Origin: Brevibacterium picturae
Lineage (GTDB): Bacteria; Actinomycetota; Actinomycetes; Actinomycetales; Brevibacteriaceae
DNA: 64,000 bases
NCBI RefSeq assembly: GCF_900105045.1
Contig: NZ_LT629739.1
Span: forward strand, 3,596,001 to 3,660,000
Direction: 5' to 3'
Position 1 is the stretch's first letter. Each line of letters begins with the position of its first letter. Both the position numbers and the translations under genes were made by a program. Below, in pieces: positions 44,025 through 53,470 of the stretch. Under the pieces are notes generated by a model. The model was not told where the DNA came from, did not search any database, and saw only the letters and a list, made by a program, of their open reading frames with translations.

Positions 44025-45392
44025 TTAATCTTGCCGCGGATCGCAATCTCCGGACCTGTCCCTGCCGTCAGGCTCGTCGCCGTCTCGCGTGCCGTCTTCG
44101 AGCAGATTGAGCGCGCCCGGCAAAGTTCTCATCACGGTCAGTGGTGAGAGAAGCACCGGCAAAGACGCCACAATAGCCAGTGCGGCGAAGACCCACAGGG
44201 TCTCCACGATGCCGATTGAATGCCCGAACACTCCGCCAAGGAAGGCCCCGATGGGCATCGGACCCCAGACGAGGAATCGGATCGATGCGTTCATTCGCCC
44301 GAGCAGAGGTTTGGGACACAGCCGCTGACGAAAACTCACCTGAGTGATGTTGTAGACGACGACCGACGCAGAGAGCAGAAATCCTCCGACCGTCAGAGTC
44401 GGCACCGGTGGCAGGACCGATGCCAACGGCAGATTGAGGAAAGTGAGGCCTCCTGCCAGTGCGGACAGGGAGATGGTGCGACCTTCACCGACGATGCGCT
44501 GCAGGGCGGGAGCGGCCAGGGCCCCGAGAAGCCCTCCGGCGGCACTGATTGAGAGCACCAGGCCAAGGACGGCTTGAGGCTGATCGAGAGTGCGCAGAAT
44601 GTATAGGGTCGACAGCGCGAAGATGGCTGAGGAGCTGAAGTTGCTGGTACCGGTGCAGGCGACGATTCTTACCAGAAGAGAATGACTGAAGACGAAGGCC
44701 AGTCCAGCCCGAATCTCTTTCAGTAGGGGCTGTCTGCTTGTTGGACTGGGGGCCTGCTCTCGATGTCTGATCCGACTGACGAACAGACTCGAAAGACCCA
44801 TGCAGACACTGGTGATGCCGACCGTCAGTGGTGATCCGATGAGAGCTACCAGGCCTGCCGCCGCCGAGGGGCCGATGACATTGGCGGTCTGCTGACTGGC
44901 CTGGAGCTTCCCATTGCCCTCGGCGATCCGATCGCCGGTGACGATCTCTGGTAGGTACGACTGATTGGCCACATCGAAGAAGACGGTGATGATGCCGACA
45001 AGTGCAGCCACGATGCACAGGTGGACAAACGACAGCGCGCCGAGCAGCCAGGCCGCAGGAATGCTCAGCAGCACCAGGGCGCGGAGGACGTCACCGGAGA
45101 TGAGCACGTGCTTCTTGCGCATCCGATCGACCCAGGCGCCGGCAGGAAGGGCGATGAGGAGGAAGGCAAGAGACTCAAGCGTGGAGAGCACTCCCATCTC
45201 GAAAGCGTCCGCGTGGAGAAGCTGCACGGCGATGAGCGGCATAGCAAAGCTGACGAACTGGACCCCGAAGACGGAGACCGTGTCACCCATCCACAGCTGC
45301 CGGAAGTCATGATGGCGCCACAGCGACGCTGAACTGGTCACTTCAGTCGGGCTGGTCTTTTCGGGCGGGTCGTGCGCGGTCATAGGCTCCAC
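44025..45392 (-). CDS. MFS transporter (MFS_3/MefA-like efflux type)
   Basis: The 455-residue product has about 12 membrane segments and begins after a polar tail with RQLWMGDTVSVFGVQFVSFAMPLIAV. The motif ALPAGAWVDRMRKKHVLISGD between helices two and three is the MFS motif A of drug-type exporters; FRQRLCPKPLLGRMNASIRF is the typical late motif of the same group. The gene is divergent from an ArsR regulator with two matching operators in between, so it is probably a regulated exporter. Substrate unknown. An internal ATG at 45383 is an alternative start. Confidence 0.85.
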   Translation of the reverse strand: MEPMTAHDPPEKTSPTEVTSSASLWRHHDFRQLWMGDTVSVFGVQFVSFAMPLIAVQLLHADAFEMGVLSTLESLAFLLIALPAGAWVDRMRKKHVLISGDVLRALVLLSIPAAWLLGALSFVHLCIVAALVGIITVFFDVANQSYLPEIVTGDRIAEGNGKLQASQQTANVIGPSAAAGLVALIGSPLTVGITSVCMGLSSLFVSRIRHREQAPSPTSRQPLLKEIRAGLAFVFSHSLLVRIVACTGTSNFSSSAIFALSTLYILRTLDQPQAVLGLVLSISAAGGLLGALAAPALQRIVGEGRTISLSALAGGLTFLNLPLASVLPPVPTLTVGGFLLSASVVVYNITQVSFRQRLCPKPLLGRMNASIRFLVWGPMPIGAFLGGVFGHSIGIVETLWVFAALAIVASLPVLLSPLTVMRTLPGALNLLEDGTRDGDEPDGRDRSGDCDPRQD

Positions 45393-45411
45393 TCCGAGTC
45401 CTGGGCGTCGA

Positions 45412-45468
45412 GTGATTGAGATCTCTCAATCGCAAGTCTGGCAGGAGTGATTGAGTTAAGTCAATCAC
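45412..45468. promoter_or_regulatory. Two matching dyad operators between the MFS and ArsR genes
   Basis: GATTGA-N6-TCAATC occurs twice: 45414-45431 and 45449-45466; both are preceded by GT, and the second is followed by AC to make GTGATTGA-N6-TCAATCAC. Their starts are 35 bases apart. They cover the divergent promoter region of the MFS exporter and the ArsR-type gene and are the obvious binding sites for the latter. Confidence 0.75.
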
Positions 45469-45516
45469 GGTGGGGCGACCAATTGACTTCTCCCGATCAC
45501 TCGTTAGCGTTGAGAT

Positions 45517-46080
45517 ATGAATGCTGAGCGCGCCGAGAACACAGCGCGGACCGTCGCGCGAGCCGTTGAACGCCGTGACGCCACCGATGCCGAGGCGAAG
45601 GCCTTGGCATCGAGTCTGCGCATTCGCATCCTGCGGCTGTGCCTGGACGAGGCGCTGAGCAATCGCGAGATCGCCGAGGCGACCGACCTTAACCCCGCGA
45701 CATCGCTGCACCATGTGCGGATGCTTGCCGACACGGGTTTCCTCGAGGCACAGGAAGCCAGGCGAGGCCGCAGAGGTGCGCGAGAGATTCCCTACCTCGC
45801 GACCGGTAAGAGCTGGTACATCGATGTCGGCGACGTGACGAACCCGATGATCGAGGCCTTCACCGCCGAGTTCACGGCGGCTCCCTACGAGGAGCGCACG
45901 ATGGGACGGATGGCGGCAATGCTCACCGAGGATGAGGTCGAGGAGTTCCGAAGCCGCATCGCCGAGCTCTTCGAAGAGTTCGAATCCCGGCGGAGCCGAT
46001 CAGCCACCCGGCAATGGGGTCTCTTCATCGCTATGCACCCCAGCAGCCGGCACGAGGCAGACGAGCCTGGCGTCGAATGA
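45517..46080 (+). CDS. ArsR-type winged-helix transcriptional regulator
   Basis: The 187-residue product has a winged-helix domain: ALASSLRIRILRLCLDEALSNREIAEATDLNPATSLHHVRML, represented by residues 30 to 72, then a wing with ARRGRRGAREIPYLATGKSWYID. The C-terminal half is helical and acidic without Cys or His clusters, so it is unlikely to sense metals. Two operators lie between it and the divergent exporter. The stop overlaps the ATG of a methyltransferase gene. Confidence 0.85.
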   Translation: MNAERAENTARTVARAVERRDATDAEAKALASSLRIRILRLCLDEALSNREIAEATDLNPATSLHHVRMLADTGFLEAQEARRGRRGAREIPYLATGKSWYIDVGDVTNPMIEAFTAEFTAAPYEERTMGRMAAMLTEDEVEEFRSRIAELFEEFESRRSRSATRQWGLFIAMHPSSRHEADEPGVE

Positions 46081-46832
46081 GCGATATGCAGGGCAGTTCC
46101 AGACGAACAGTTGAAGCGTACAGCGACCCCAGGTGTGTCGCCGTCTACGATGCGCTGGAGGGTCTTCAGCGCAGCGATCTGAAGGTCTATGCGGCGATTG
46201 TCGAAGAGTTCGACGCGGACTCAGTCCTGGATGTGGGATGCGGGACCGGAACACTTGCACTGATGTTGGCCCGCCAAGGCTGCACGGTGACCGCCGCGGA
46301 CCCATCCTCGGCGGCACTGGACGTGGCGCAGAAGAAATCAGACGCCGAAGGTGTGAACTGGGTGCACGGCACAGCCCCAGATGTCCTTCCGATTCAGGTG
46401 GACATGACGTTGATGACGGCCAACGCGGCTCAAGAGATCTCTGCCGACCGTGACTGGGCCGAGACTGTGAGCGCGATCCACGCGGCGCTGCGGCCCGGCG
46501 GGCGCTTTGTCTTCGAATCTCGAGACCCTGCGAAGCGCGCCTGGGAGTCGTGGACCAAGGAGAAGACGCGCCAAGTCGTCGAGGTGGCAGTCGAGGGGCA
46601 GGTCGAATCGTGGGTGCAGCTGCGCTCTGTGGACGGAGATACGGTCGTCTTCGACAGCCCCACGATCTTCCAGCGTGATGGAGAGCGTATCGATGCGACG
46701 TCGACATTGAGGTTTCGGAGCAGAGAGTCGCTGAGGCAATCACTTGAGTCAGCAGGCTTCTGCGTGGACGAGATCCGGGATGCTCCGGACCGTCCAGGTC
46801 GAGAGTTCGTCTTCGTGGCTCGAAAAGTCTGA
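46077..46832 (+). CDS. Class I SAM-dependent methyltransferase
   Basis: The 251-residue product has the SAM-binding motif I SVLDVGCGTGTLALMLARQG, the acidic motif II VTAADPSSAAL and a later ALRPGGRFVFESRDP strand of motif III type. An Asp/Trp-rich C-terminal beta region follows. ATG at 46077 overlaps the ArsR stop (ATGA), so both are coupled. Substrate unknown; with an exporter and a regulator it could modify and help dispose of a toxic compound, but this is a guess. Confidence 0.85.
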   Translation: MSDMQGSSRRTVEAYSDPRCVAVYDALEGLQRSDLKVYAAIVEEFDADSVLDVGCGTGTLALMLARQGCTVTAADPSSAALDVAQKKSDAEGVNWVHGTAPDVLPIQVDMTLMTANAAQEISADRDWAETVSAIHAALRPGGRFVFESRDPAKRAWESWTKEKTRQVVEVAVEGQVESWVQLRSVDGDTVVFDSPTIFQRDGERIDATSTLRFRSRESLRQSLESAGFCVDEIRDAPDRPGREFVFVARKV

Positions 46833-46952
46833 AACGGCGGATCAGAACGGGGCGCACAACTGCCACCGAGGTGGTGTCTCAGCCCCGCCTCGGCGCGCCG
46901 AACCCTGCGGATTTACTGGGCAGGGGCGCATAATCGCCCTAAGATAAGAAGC

Positions 46953-49847
46953 ATGGCGACCAGAACGACTTCCCCCGCTTCTGGTACTGGAAAAGGCTCA
47001 GCGCGCAAACCTGCTGGTCGGACCGGGCAAGCGGGGAAAAAAGACCCCGGGACAAACGTTGTCACCGGTGCGTGGAGGGGAGTGTCCCACATGGCCGGAA
47101 ACCGTGCGCGAAAAGTCCTCAGTGACGAACCGACCGATTCACCGACGAAGAGAGACGGCACTGCCTTCTTCCTGATCGGTCTCTCCATCGTCATCGCAGC
47201 CTTCGAATGGTGGAACATTCCCGGCGCGGTCAGCGAAGGCGTCCGCGGCGTCGTCGAAGGCACCTTCGGGCGAGTTGCACTGGCCCTGCCGGCGATCTTC
47301 ACCTGCTACGCGATTCGCCTGTTCCTCCGTGGCGAGGACAACCGGGGCAACAACCGGATCCTCATCGGCATCATCCTCCTGCTTCTCTCCGCTTCGGGCT
47401 TGGCCCACATTGCCGCGGGCAATCCAACATTCACCAATTCCAATGCGGCCATGGCCAATGGCGGCGGTGCACTCGGGTTCGTCATCTCCTCACCTCTCGT
47501 CATCGCAACGACCGTCTATGTGGCGGTGCCGCTGCTCGTTCTGCTCGGCATCTTCTCGCTGCTGGTCATCACCGCCACACCGGTGCGTTCGATTCCGAAA
47601 CGACTGACAGCGCTCTACCTGCGTCTGACCGGGGGAGCGCGCCCAGAAGACAGCAATGAGCCGGATTCGACCGACCTGGTCGCCGACAATGCGCGCACCT
47701 CCAGCCTCAAACCCGTCATGGGGTCCAAGCGCCGGACGCGGAAGAAGAAGACCGACCTCCCCGAGGGGGAGCGTGCCGACGAGGACACCGCGACCAAGGC
47801 ATACGACAAGGCCTATATACATGAAAACGATGTCAGCGATGAAGAGGCCGACACCACGGTCATCGAAAGGCCTCAGTTCAAGCCCGGTGAACGTCGGCCG
47901 ACGAAGGCCGAGCGGGAGACGGCCGCGCTGAAGAAGACCATCGGCATGGACGATGACGCTGCCACTGCGGCGAACAAGACCACGTCGGGAGCCGCCTCGG
48001 CGTCGGTGCCTGTCACGAACAATCCGGCACCCCCAGCAACGGAACAGCTGCCCGAACGCGTCGAGCAGCTCACTCTGGCCGGGGATGTGACCTACACGCT
48101 GCCGAACTCGGACAACCTAGTGCCCGGTCCGCCCGCGAAGGAGCGCTCCGAAGCCAACGACCGCGTCGTCGAAGCGCTGCGCGACGTCCTCGAGCAATTC
48201 AAGATCGCCGCGGAGGTCACCGGTTTCTCGCGCGGGCCAACGGTCACCCGCTACGAGGTGGAGCTCGGCTCGGGCACCAAGGTGGAGAAGGTCACCGCGC
48301 TGAGCAAGAACATTGCCTACGCGGTTGCCAGTGCCGATGTCCGCATCCTCTCGCCGATTCCCGGCAAGAAGGCGATCGGCATCGAGATTCCGAACTCCGA
48401 CCGTGAGAACGTCGCCCTCGGCGATGTGCTGCGTTCGAAGGCCGCACGCAAGACCGAGAACTCCCTGGTCATGGGCGTGGGCAAGGACGTCGAGGGCGGA
48501 TTCGTCGTCGCCGACCTGTCGAAGATGCCCCACCTGCTGGTCGCCGGCGCCACCGGTGCCGGTAAGTCGAGCTTCGTGAACTCCATGATCACCTCGATCA
48601 TGATGCGTGCGACCCCCGACGAGGTGCGCATGATCCTCGTCGACCCCAAGCGCGTGGAACTCACGATCTACGAGGGCATCCCGCACCTGATCACCCCGAT
48701 CATCACCAACCCCAAGAAGGCCGCCGAGGCGCTCGAGTGGGTTGTGCGCGAAATGGACGCCCGTTACGACGACCTCGCGAACTACGGGTTCAAGCACATC
48801 AACGAATTCAACAAAGCTGTGCGCGAAGGTCGGGTCCAGCCGCCGGCCGGGTCCGAAAGGGTCCTGCAGCCTTACCCGTACCTGCTGGTCGTCGTCGACG
48901 AGCTCGCCGACCTGATGATGGTCGCCCCGCGTGACGTCGAAGCCTCGATTCAGCGCATCACCCAGCTGGCACGTGCAGCCGGCATCCACCTGGTCCTCGC
49001 CACACAGCGACCCAGCGTCGACGTCGTCACCGGTCTGATCAAGGCCAACGTGCCCTCACGTCTGGCATTCGCCACCTCATCCCTGGCCGACTCCCGAGTC
49101 GTGCTCGACCAGCCGGGTGCGGAGAAGCTCATCGGACAGGGCGACGCACTGTTCCTGCCCATGGGTGCCGCGAAGCCGATGCGTGTCCAGGGAGCCTGGG
49201 TCAACGAGTCGGAGATCGAGAAGGTCGTCGAACACGTCAAGGGTCAGCTCACACCCAACTACCGCGAAGACGTCGCGGTCGAGAAGCCGACGAAGCAGAT
49301 CGACGAAGAGATCGGCGACGATCTCGAGCTCCTGCTCCAGGCGGCAGAGCAGGTCGTGACCACCCAGTTCGGCTCGACCTCGATGCTGCAGCGCAAACTG
49401 CGCGTCGGGTTCGCCAAGGCCGGGCGCCTCATGGACCTCATGGAATCACGAGGCATCGTCGGCCCATCCGAGGGGTCGAAGGCCCGCGACGTGCTCGTCC
49501 GACCCGAGGATCTGCCGGGGACGCTGGCGATCATCAAGGGCGAGACCCCGCCGGACGAAGAACCAGAGCCAGTGCCGGGCGGAGACAGCGCAGGCAACGG
49601 TTCTACCGGATCTGCTCATAATGCGAGCGAGCAGGCGACTGCGGCAGCGGATTACGACGAGGAATTTGAGGACGTCGGGGCTTCGGGCTCCGGCGCCGCG
49701 GCACCATCGGCACAATCAGGCGGCGACCGCTATTCCACAGGCGTCGGTCACTCCGCTGATCTGCGGGTCGGCGAGGTCGACCCCGAGACGGGATTGGAAG
49801 TCGTCGAAGCCAGCGGTGAAGACGCCTGGTCATTGACTGGGCGCTGA
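46953..49847 (+). CDS. ftsK: DNA translocase FtsK/SpoIIIE
   Basis: FtsK pumps chromosomal DNA at the septum and activates dimer resolution. The 964-residue product has a basic N-terminus, four membrane segments to about residue 220, a low-complexity linker, and the motor with Walker A LLVAGATGAGKSSFVNSM (about residue 532), Walker B LLVVVDELADLMM and the motif THLVLATQRPSVDVVTG-like stretch. The DNA-reading gamma domain (TTQFGSTSMLQRKLRVGFAKAGRLMDLME) is near residues 800-850. An additional acidic, Gly/Ser-rich tail of about 95 residues follows gamma, longer than in M. tuberculosis FtsK. Confidence 0.96.
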   Translation: MATRTTSPASGTGKGSARKPAGRTGQAGKKDPGTNVVTGAWRGVSHMAGNRARKVLSDEPTDSPTKRDGTAFFLIGLSIVIAAFEWWNIPGAVSEGVRGVVEGTFGRVALALPAIFTCYAIRLFLRGEDNRGNNRILIGIILLLLSASGLAHIAAGNPTFTNSNAAMANGGGALGFVISSPLVIATTVYVAVPLLVLLGIFSLLVITATPVRSIPKRLTALYLRLTGGARPEDSNEPDSTDLVADNARTSSLKPVMGSKRRTRKKKTDLPEGERADEDTATKAYDKAYIHENDVSDEEADTTVIERPQFKPGERRPTKAERETAALKKTIGMDDDAATAANKTTSGAASASVPVTNNPAPPATEQLPERVEQLTLAGDVTYTLPNSDNLVPGPPAKERSEANDRVVEALRDVLEQFKIAAEVTGFSRGPTVTRYEVELGSGTKVEKVTALSKNIAYAVASADVRILSPIPGKKAIGIEIPNSDRENVALGDVLRSKAARKTENSLVMGVGKDVEGGFVVADLSKMPHLLVAGATGAGKSSFVNSMITSIMMRATPDEVRMILVDPKRVELTIYEGIPHLITPIITNPKKAAEALEWVVREMDARYDDLANYGFKHINEFNKAVREGRVQPPAGSERVLQPYPYLLVVVDELADLMMVAPRDVEASIQRITQLARAAGIHLVLATQRPSVDVVTGLIKANVPSRLAFATSSLADSRVVLDQPGAEKLIGQGDALFLPMGAAKPMRVQGAWVNESEIEKVVEHVKGQLTPNYREDVAVEKPTKQIDEEIGDDLELLLQAAEQVVTTQFGSTSMLQRKLRVGFAKAGRLMDLMESRGIVGPSEGSKARDVLVRPEDLPGTLAIIKGETPPDEEPEPVPGGDSAGNGSTGSAHNASEQATAAADYDEEFEDVGASGSGAAAPSAQSGGDRYSTGVGHSADLRVGEVDPETGLEVVEASGEDAWSLTGR

Positions 49848-49889
49848 GTCCGGTCGCTCGACCACGGGCGTGGCAGAGCAAAGTGAGGG

Positions 49890-49925
49890 GTGGGGCCGAG
49901 TGCTGAAACGAGCGCTCGGCTCCAC
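49890..49925 (+). terminator. Hairpin terminator after ftsK
   Basis: GTGGGGCCGAGTGC (49890-49903) pairs with GCGCTCGGCTCCAC (49912-49925) allowing two G-U pairs, with an 8-base loop and the tail GCCTTTCAC. It separates ftsK from pgsA. Confidence 0.7.
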
Positions 49926-49958
49926 GCCTTTCACATGTCATTCGGATAGGGTTGATGC

Positions 49959-50693
49959 GTGAATGATCGACCAGAGAACAGCACCCCGGGACACGCACCG
50001 GCCGAGCCCAGCCCGTGGAATGTTCCCAATGCGCTGACAGTGCTCCGGATCCTGCTCGTCCCCGTCTTCCTCGTCCTTCTCCTGGCCGACGGAGGCCAGG
50101 ACGCGAGCATGCAGTGGTGGGCGTTGGTTGTCTTCCTGCTGGCGATGGCCACGGACAAGATCGACGGCGATCTAGCACGCAAATACAACCTCATCACGAA
50201 CTTCGGAAAGATCGCCGACCCGATCGCCGACAAATCACTCATGGCAGCCGCGCTCATCGGTCTGGCTGTGATCGATGTGCTCCCCTGGTGGGTTCCGATC
50301 ATCATCCTCATCCGCGAACTCGGCATCACCGTCCTGCGCTTCTTCATGATCCGCATCGCCGTCATGCCCGCGTCCCGAGGCGGCAAGATCAAGACGGTGC
50401 TGCAGACCGTCGCGATCGGACTCTTCCTCCTCGTGACTCCGCTCGCCGAGGTTGTTCCCGGGGGCGTACATCTGGCGCTGGTCATATTTGCCTGGGTGGT
50501 CATGGCTGCCGCGATCGTGGTCACCGTCGTGACGGGAGTCGACTACTGCGTCCAAGCCGCAAAACTCGCGGGGGACTCGGGTTCCAACGACGGGGGCGCC
50601 GGTGACAGTGCTGTGAACGAGGGCCCTGACGACGGTGGGCCCTCCGGTGATGGTCGCGCCGGGGGCGGGCCCTCCGACAGAGACGCGAACTGA
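49959..50693 (+). CDS. pgsA: CDP-diacylglycerol-glycerol-3-phosphate 3-phosphatidyltransferase
   Basis: PgsA forms phosphatidylglycerol phosphate, the precursor of phosphatidylglycerol and cardiolipin. The 244-residue membrane protein has the CDP-alcohol phosphotransferase motif D-x2-D-G-x2-A-R-x8-G-x3-D-x3-D in DKIDGDLARKYN...GKIADPIAD, and the usual four to six membrane segments starting WNVPNALTVLRILLVPVFLV. The C-terminal 40 residues are a Gly/Asp-rich disordered tail. The start is GTG at 49959. The order pgsA-cinA-clgR matches other actinobacteria. Confidence 0.92.
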   Translation: MNDRPENSTPGHAPAEPSPWNVPNALTVLRILLVPVFLVLLLADGGQDASMQWWALVVFLLAMATDKIDGDLARKYNLITNFGKIADPIADKSLMAAALIGLAVIDVLPWWVPIIILIRELGITVLRFFMIRIAVMPASRGGKIKTVLQTVAIGLFLLVTPLAEVVPGGVHLALVIFAWVVMAAAIVVTVVTGVDYCVQAAKLAGDSGSNDGGAGDSAVNEGPDDGGPSGDGRAGGGPSDRDAN

Positions 50694-50697
50694 GCCA

Positions 50698-51219
50698 GTG
50701 AACTCCACCGAACTCGGCTCCCGAAGTCAGCACCTCATCACCACCTGCACACAGGTGGGGCTCTCGATTGCCGCCGCGGAATCGCTGACCGGCGGCCGTT
50801 TCGTCGCGACCCTAGTCGACGTTCCCGGAGCTTCTGCCGTCGTGCGCGGCGGAGTCATCACCTACGCCACCGACCTCAAATCGCGCCTTGTCGGAGTCGA
50901 CGCCGAGCACTTGGACAAGACGGGCCCCGTCGACGAGGTCGTCGCAGCTCAGATGGCGGCCGGTGCGGCCAGAGAGTGCGTCGCCGACATCGGAGTCGCC
51001 TGTACCGGCGTCGCCGGCCCGGAACCTCAGGACGACAAGCCGGTCGGCCTCGTCTACACCGCTATCGCCTTCGCCGGAAAGGCACAGGTCAGCGAGCACC
51101 ACTTCACCGGTGACCGAGACGCGATCCGCAGCCTGACCGTCGCCGCCATGATGTCCGACCTGGACGACTTCGTCGCACGATTGGCGTTCGGACCCGGAGC
51201 GAAGGATGAAGAATCATGA
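50698..51219 (+). CDS. CinA family protein (C-terminal amidohydrolase domain, PncC type)
   Basis: The 173-residue product corresponds to the nicotinamide-nucleotide amidase domain of CinA, which deamidates NMN to nicotinic acid mononucleotide. Motifs AAAESLTGGRFVATLVDVPGAS, GGVITYATDLKSRLVGV and GVACTGVAGPEPQDDKPVG (given in pieces) are present. The N-terminal molybdopterin-like CinA domain is absent, as usual in this group. GTG at 50698, five bases after pgsA, is preferred over an open frame inside pgsA. Confidence 0.88.
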   Translation: MNSTELGSRSQHLITTCTQVGLSIAAAESLTGGRFVATLVDVPGASAVVRGGVITYATDLKSRLVGVDAEHLDKTGPVDEVVAAQMAAGAARECVADIGVACTGVAGPEPQDDKPVGLVYTAIAFAGKAQVSEHHFTGDRDAIRSLTVAAMMSDLDDFVARLAFGPGAKDEES

Positions 51220-51415
51220 TCGCGCCGCCGCGGAATAAGTTGAGCCTCGGTGAAGTTGACCAGGTAATGGCACTTGGACGAACACACACCGGCAGCTTCG
51301 AATGGACTGGCAAAATCATCAGGTCACGCACCCAGGTTGGCGCTCGGCAGCGACCGGGCTGTAAAGTTGAGAACACCGTCAAGACGATTCGCGGAGACAA
51401 AGGGAGGGACGCGCA

Positions 51416-51745
51416 ATGTTACTGAGAGTTGAAATCGGTGACGCACTGCGTTCCGTTCGCCGGCGCCAGGGGAGGACCCTGCGCGATGTCTCCATGGGAG
51501 CCAGCGTCTCGCTGGGGTACCTCAGCGAGATCGAACGCGGACAGAAGGAAGCCTCCTCGGAGCTGCTCTCCGCGATCTGCGAAGCCCTCGATCTGCCCTT
51601 GTCGGCCCTGCTGTCATCGGTTTCCGATCGATTCGCGCTCGAAGAGGGCGTCGAGATTCCCGACACCATTCCACAGGAACTCTCCGACAAGATCCTCGGT
51701 CGACCGGGTGGATACTCGATGCCGCGACTGGCAGCTAAGCCCTAA
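51416..51745 (+). CDS. clgR: XRE family regulator, ClgR-like
   Basis: ClgR activates clp protease genes and other stress genes in actinobacteria. The 109-residue product has an N-terminal helix-turn-helix with [29 protein letters not shown] and a short C-terminal region ending in hydrophobic and basic residues, [12 protein letters not shown], which resembles a degradable tail of the family. The position after cinA and before DUF3046-recA is the standard place of clgR. The 196-base space before it contains no gene; GGGAGG lies upstream of ATG at 51416. Confidence 0.88.
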   Translation: MLLRVEIGDALRSVRRRQGRTLRDVSMGASVSLGYLSEIERGQKEASSELLSAICEALDLPLSALLSSVSDRFALEEGVEIPDTIPQELSDKILGRPGGYSMPRLAAKP

Positions 51746-51972
51746 TGCGTCACACCCTCTACTGGATTCTCATGAATGAGGAATTCGGCGAGGCCCGTGC
51801 TGCTTCGCTACATACAGATCTTGCGCTGAGCAGTCTGGGTTCCCGAACGGCCGAAGAGGCGTTTCGCGCAGGCATCGAACCCCGCAACATCTGGATTGCC
51901 GTCTGTGATGCCTCCGGCGTACCCGAGTCACGTCGCCTGGGCAAAGAGAAACCGCGCTCACGTCCCTTCTGA
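51745..51972 (+). CDS. DUF3046 family protein
   Basis: The 75-residue product [21 protein letters not shown] to RRLGKEKPRSRPF, named by its ends, is a typical DUF3046 protein, a small actinobacterial family found directly upstream of recA (Rv2738c in M. tuberculosis). Function unknown. ATG at 51745 shares one base with the clgR stop, so both are coupled. Confidence 0.88.
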   Translation: MRHTLYWILMNEEFGEARAASLHTDLALSSLGSRTAEEAFRAGIEPRNIWIAVCDASGVPESRRLGKEKPRSRPF

Positions 51973-52206
51973 GACTGCTCTTCTGCGACCACGTGCTTGC
52001 CTCGGGGCGACGAGCTCATAACGATGAGCCTGGCGATGATGGAGCGCAATTGCGCAGGCGTGAATCCCTCACGCATATCCGATGCGGATCGCACAATGAC
52101 GTCACTGCGCTCCGGCCTCGCGTTCCGGACTCGCGCTCCTGCCCGAAACGGGAGCAGCGTCCTCCAGGTGCCGGGAGCAAAGTGCTGCGACACGCGCCGA
52201 CATATA

Positions 52207-52218
52207 GAACACTTGTTC
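52207..52218. promoter_or_regulatory. SOS box (LexA site) upstream of recA
   Basis: GAAC-ACTT-GTTC matches the LexA consensus GAAC-N4-GTTC of Gram-positive bacteria exactly. It lies 146 bases before the recA start within a 391-base spacer (51973-52363) that otherwise holds no gene I can support. A short palindrome GCGCAATTGCGC is present at 52044-52055. Confidence 0.8.
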
Positions 52219-52363
52219 CCATGTCGGTTATGCTGGTAGGGAATCACGGGACCTGTGACCATGAGTGGCTGGTTGTCCACGGGGGAATTCGTTCCTCTGT
52301 TGTTATGTCAGTGCCACCTTCTAGCCTTGGTCTCAACGGAAAACGATATTTTTAGGAGAGATC

Positions 52364-53470
52364 ATGGCTCGTACACCGAAGAACCTGCAGATCCCAACCG
52401 GCGGCGACAAGTCGAAGGCACTTGACGCCGCGCTGGGACAGATCGACCGCAATTACGGCAAGGGCGCGATCATGCGTCTGGGCGAAGGGGTGCGCGAGCC
52501 GATCGCCTGCATCCCCACCGGTTCCATCGCACTCGACATCGCCCTGGGCATCGGTGGACTGCCTCGTGGACGTGTCGTGGAGATCTACGGCCCGGAATCC
52601 TCGGGTAAGACCACGGTGGCACTGCACGCTGTTGCCAATGCGCAGAAGACGGGCGGAATCGCAGCATTCATCGATGCTGAGCACGCGCTTGACCCGGAGT
52701 ACGCGAAGAAGCTCGGCGTCGACACCGACCAGCTCCTCGTGTCTCAGCCGGACACCGGTGAGCAGGCGCTGGAAATCGCCGACATGCTCATCCGCTCCGG
52801 AGCACTCGACGTCATCGTCATCGACTCCGTCGCGGCCCTCGTGCCGAAGGCAGAGATCGAAGGCGAGATGGGTGACAGCCACGTGGGGCTCCAGGCGCGT
52901 CTGATGTCGCAGGCACTGCGTAAGATCGCGGGCGCGCTGTCGCAGTCGAAGACCACCGCAATCTTCATCAACCAGCTGCGTGAGAAGGTCGGCGTCTTCT
53001 TCGGCTCGCCAGAGACCACCTCCGGTGGTAAGGCTCTGAAGTTCTACGCCTCCGTGCGCATCGACGTGCGACGCATTGAGACCCTGAAGGAGGGCCAGGA
53101 CGCGGTCGGCAACCGCACCCGCGCCAAGATCGTCAAGAACAAGATCGCGCCGCCGTTCAAGCAGGCGGAGTTCGACATCATCTACGGCCAAGGTATCTCC
53201 CGTGAGGGCAGCCTCATCGATATGGGCGTCGACAACGGCATCATCCGCAAGTCCGGCTCGTGGTTCACCTACGACGGAGATCAGCTGGGCCAGGGCAAGG
53301 AGAACGTGCGGAACTTCCTGCGCGACAACCCAGGTTTGGCTGAGGAGATCGAACTCAAGATCAAACACAAGATGGGGCTGATCAAGGTCGACGAGCCCGA
53401 GGAAGAGGGCGACCAGGCAGAGGACACTGCAGCAGAAACCTCGAAGTCGGATGACGTCGAAGTCTCCTGA
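52364..53470 (+). CDS. recA: Recombinase RecA
   Basis: RecA forms filaments on single-stranded DNA, catalyses strand exchange and promotes LexA self-cleavage. The 368-residue product has Walker [10 protein letters not shown], Walker [10 protein letters not shown], the L2 region [21 protein letters not shown] and the acidic C-terminus [12 protein letters not shown]. No intein interrupts it, unlike M. tuberculosis recA. AGGAGAG precedes ATG at 52364. It is followed by recX with a 20-base overlap and preceded by a LexA box. Confidence 0.99.
   Translation: MARTPKNLQIPTGGDKSKALDAALGQIDRNYGKGAIMRLGEGVREPIACIPTGSIALDIALGIGGLPRGRVVEIYGPESSGKTTVALHAVANAQKTGGIAAFIDAEHALDPEYAKKLGVDTDQLLVSQPDTGEQALEIADMLIRSGALDVIVIDSVAALVPKAEIEGEMGDSHVGLQARLMSQALRKIAGALSQSKTTAIFINQLREKVGVFFGSPETTSGGKALKFYASVRIDVRRIETLKEGQDAVGNRTRAKIVKNKIAPPFKQAEFDIIYGQGISREGSLIDMGVDNGIIRKSGSWFTYDGDQLGQGKENVRNFLRDNPGLAEEIELKIKHKMGLIKVDEPEEEGDQAEDTAAETSKSDDVEVS

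Noticed and set aside
51216..51425. 69-codon frame overlapping the CinA stop by ATGA and running into clgR
   Set aside because: Although the overlap looks like coupling, the composition is unlike the neighbours, no family is recognised and it covers the likely clgR promoter.
51759..52280. 173-codon minus-strand frame opposite DUF3046 and the recA leader
   Set aside because: Overlaps a certain gene and the LexA box; no ribosome-binding site or motif seen.
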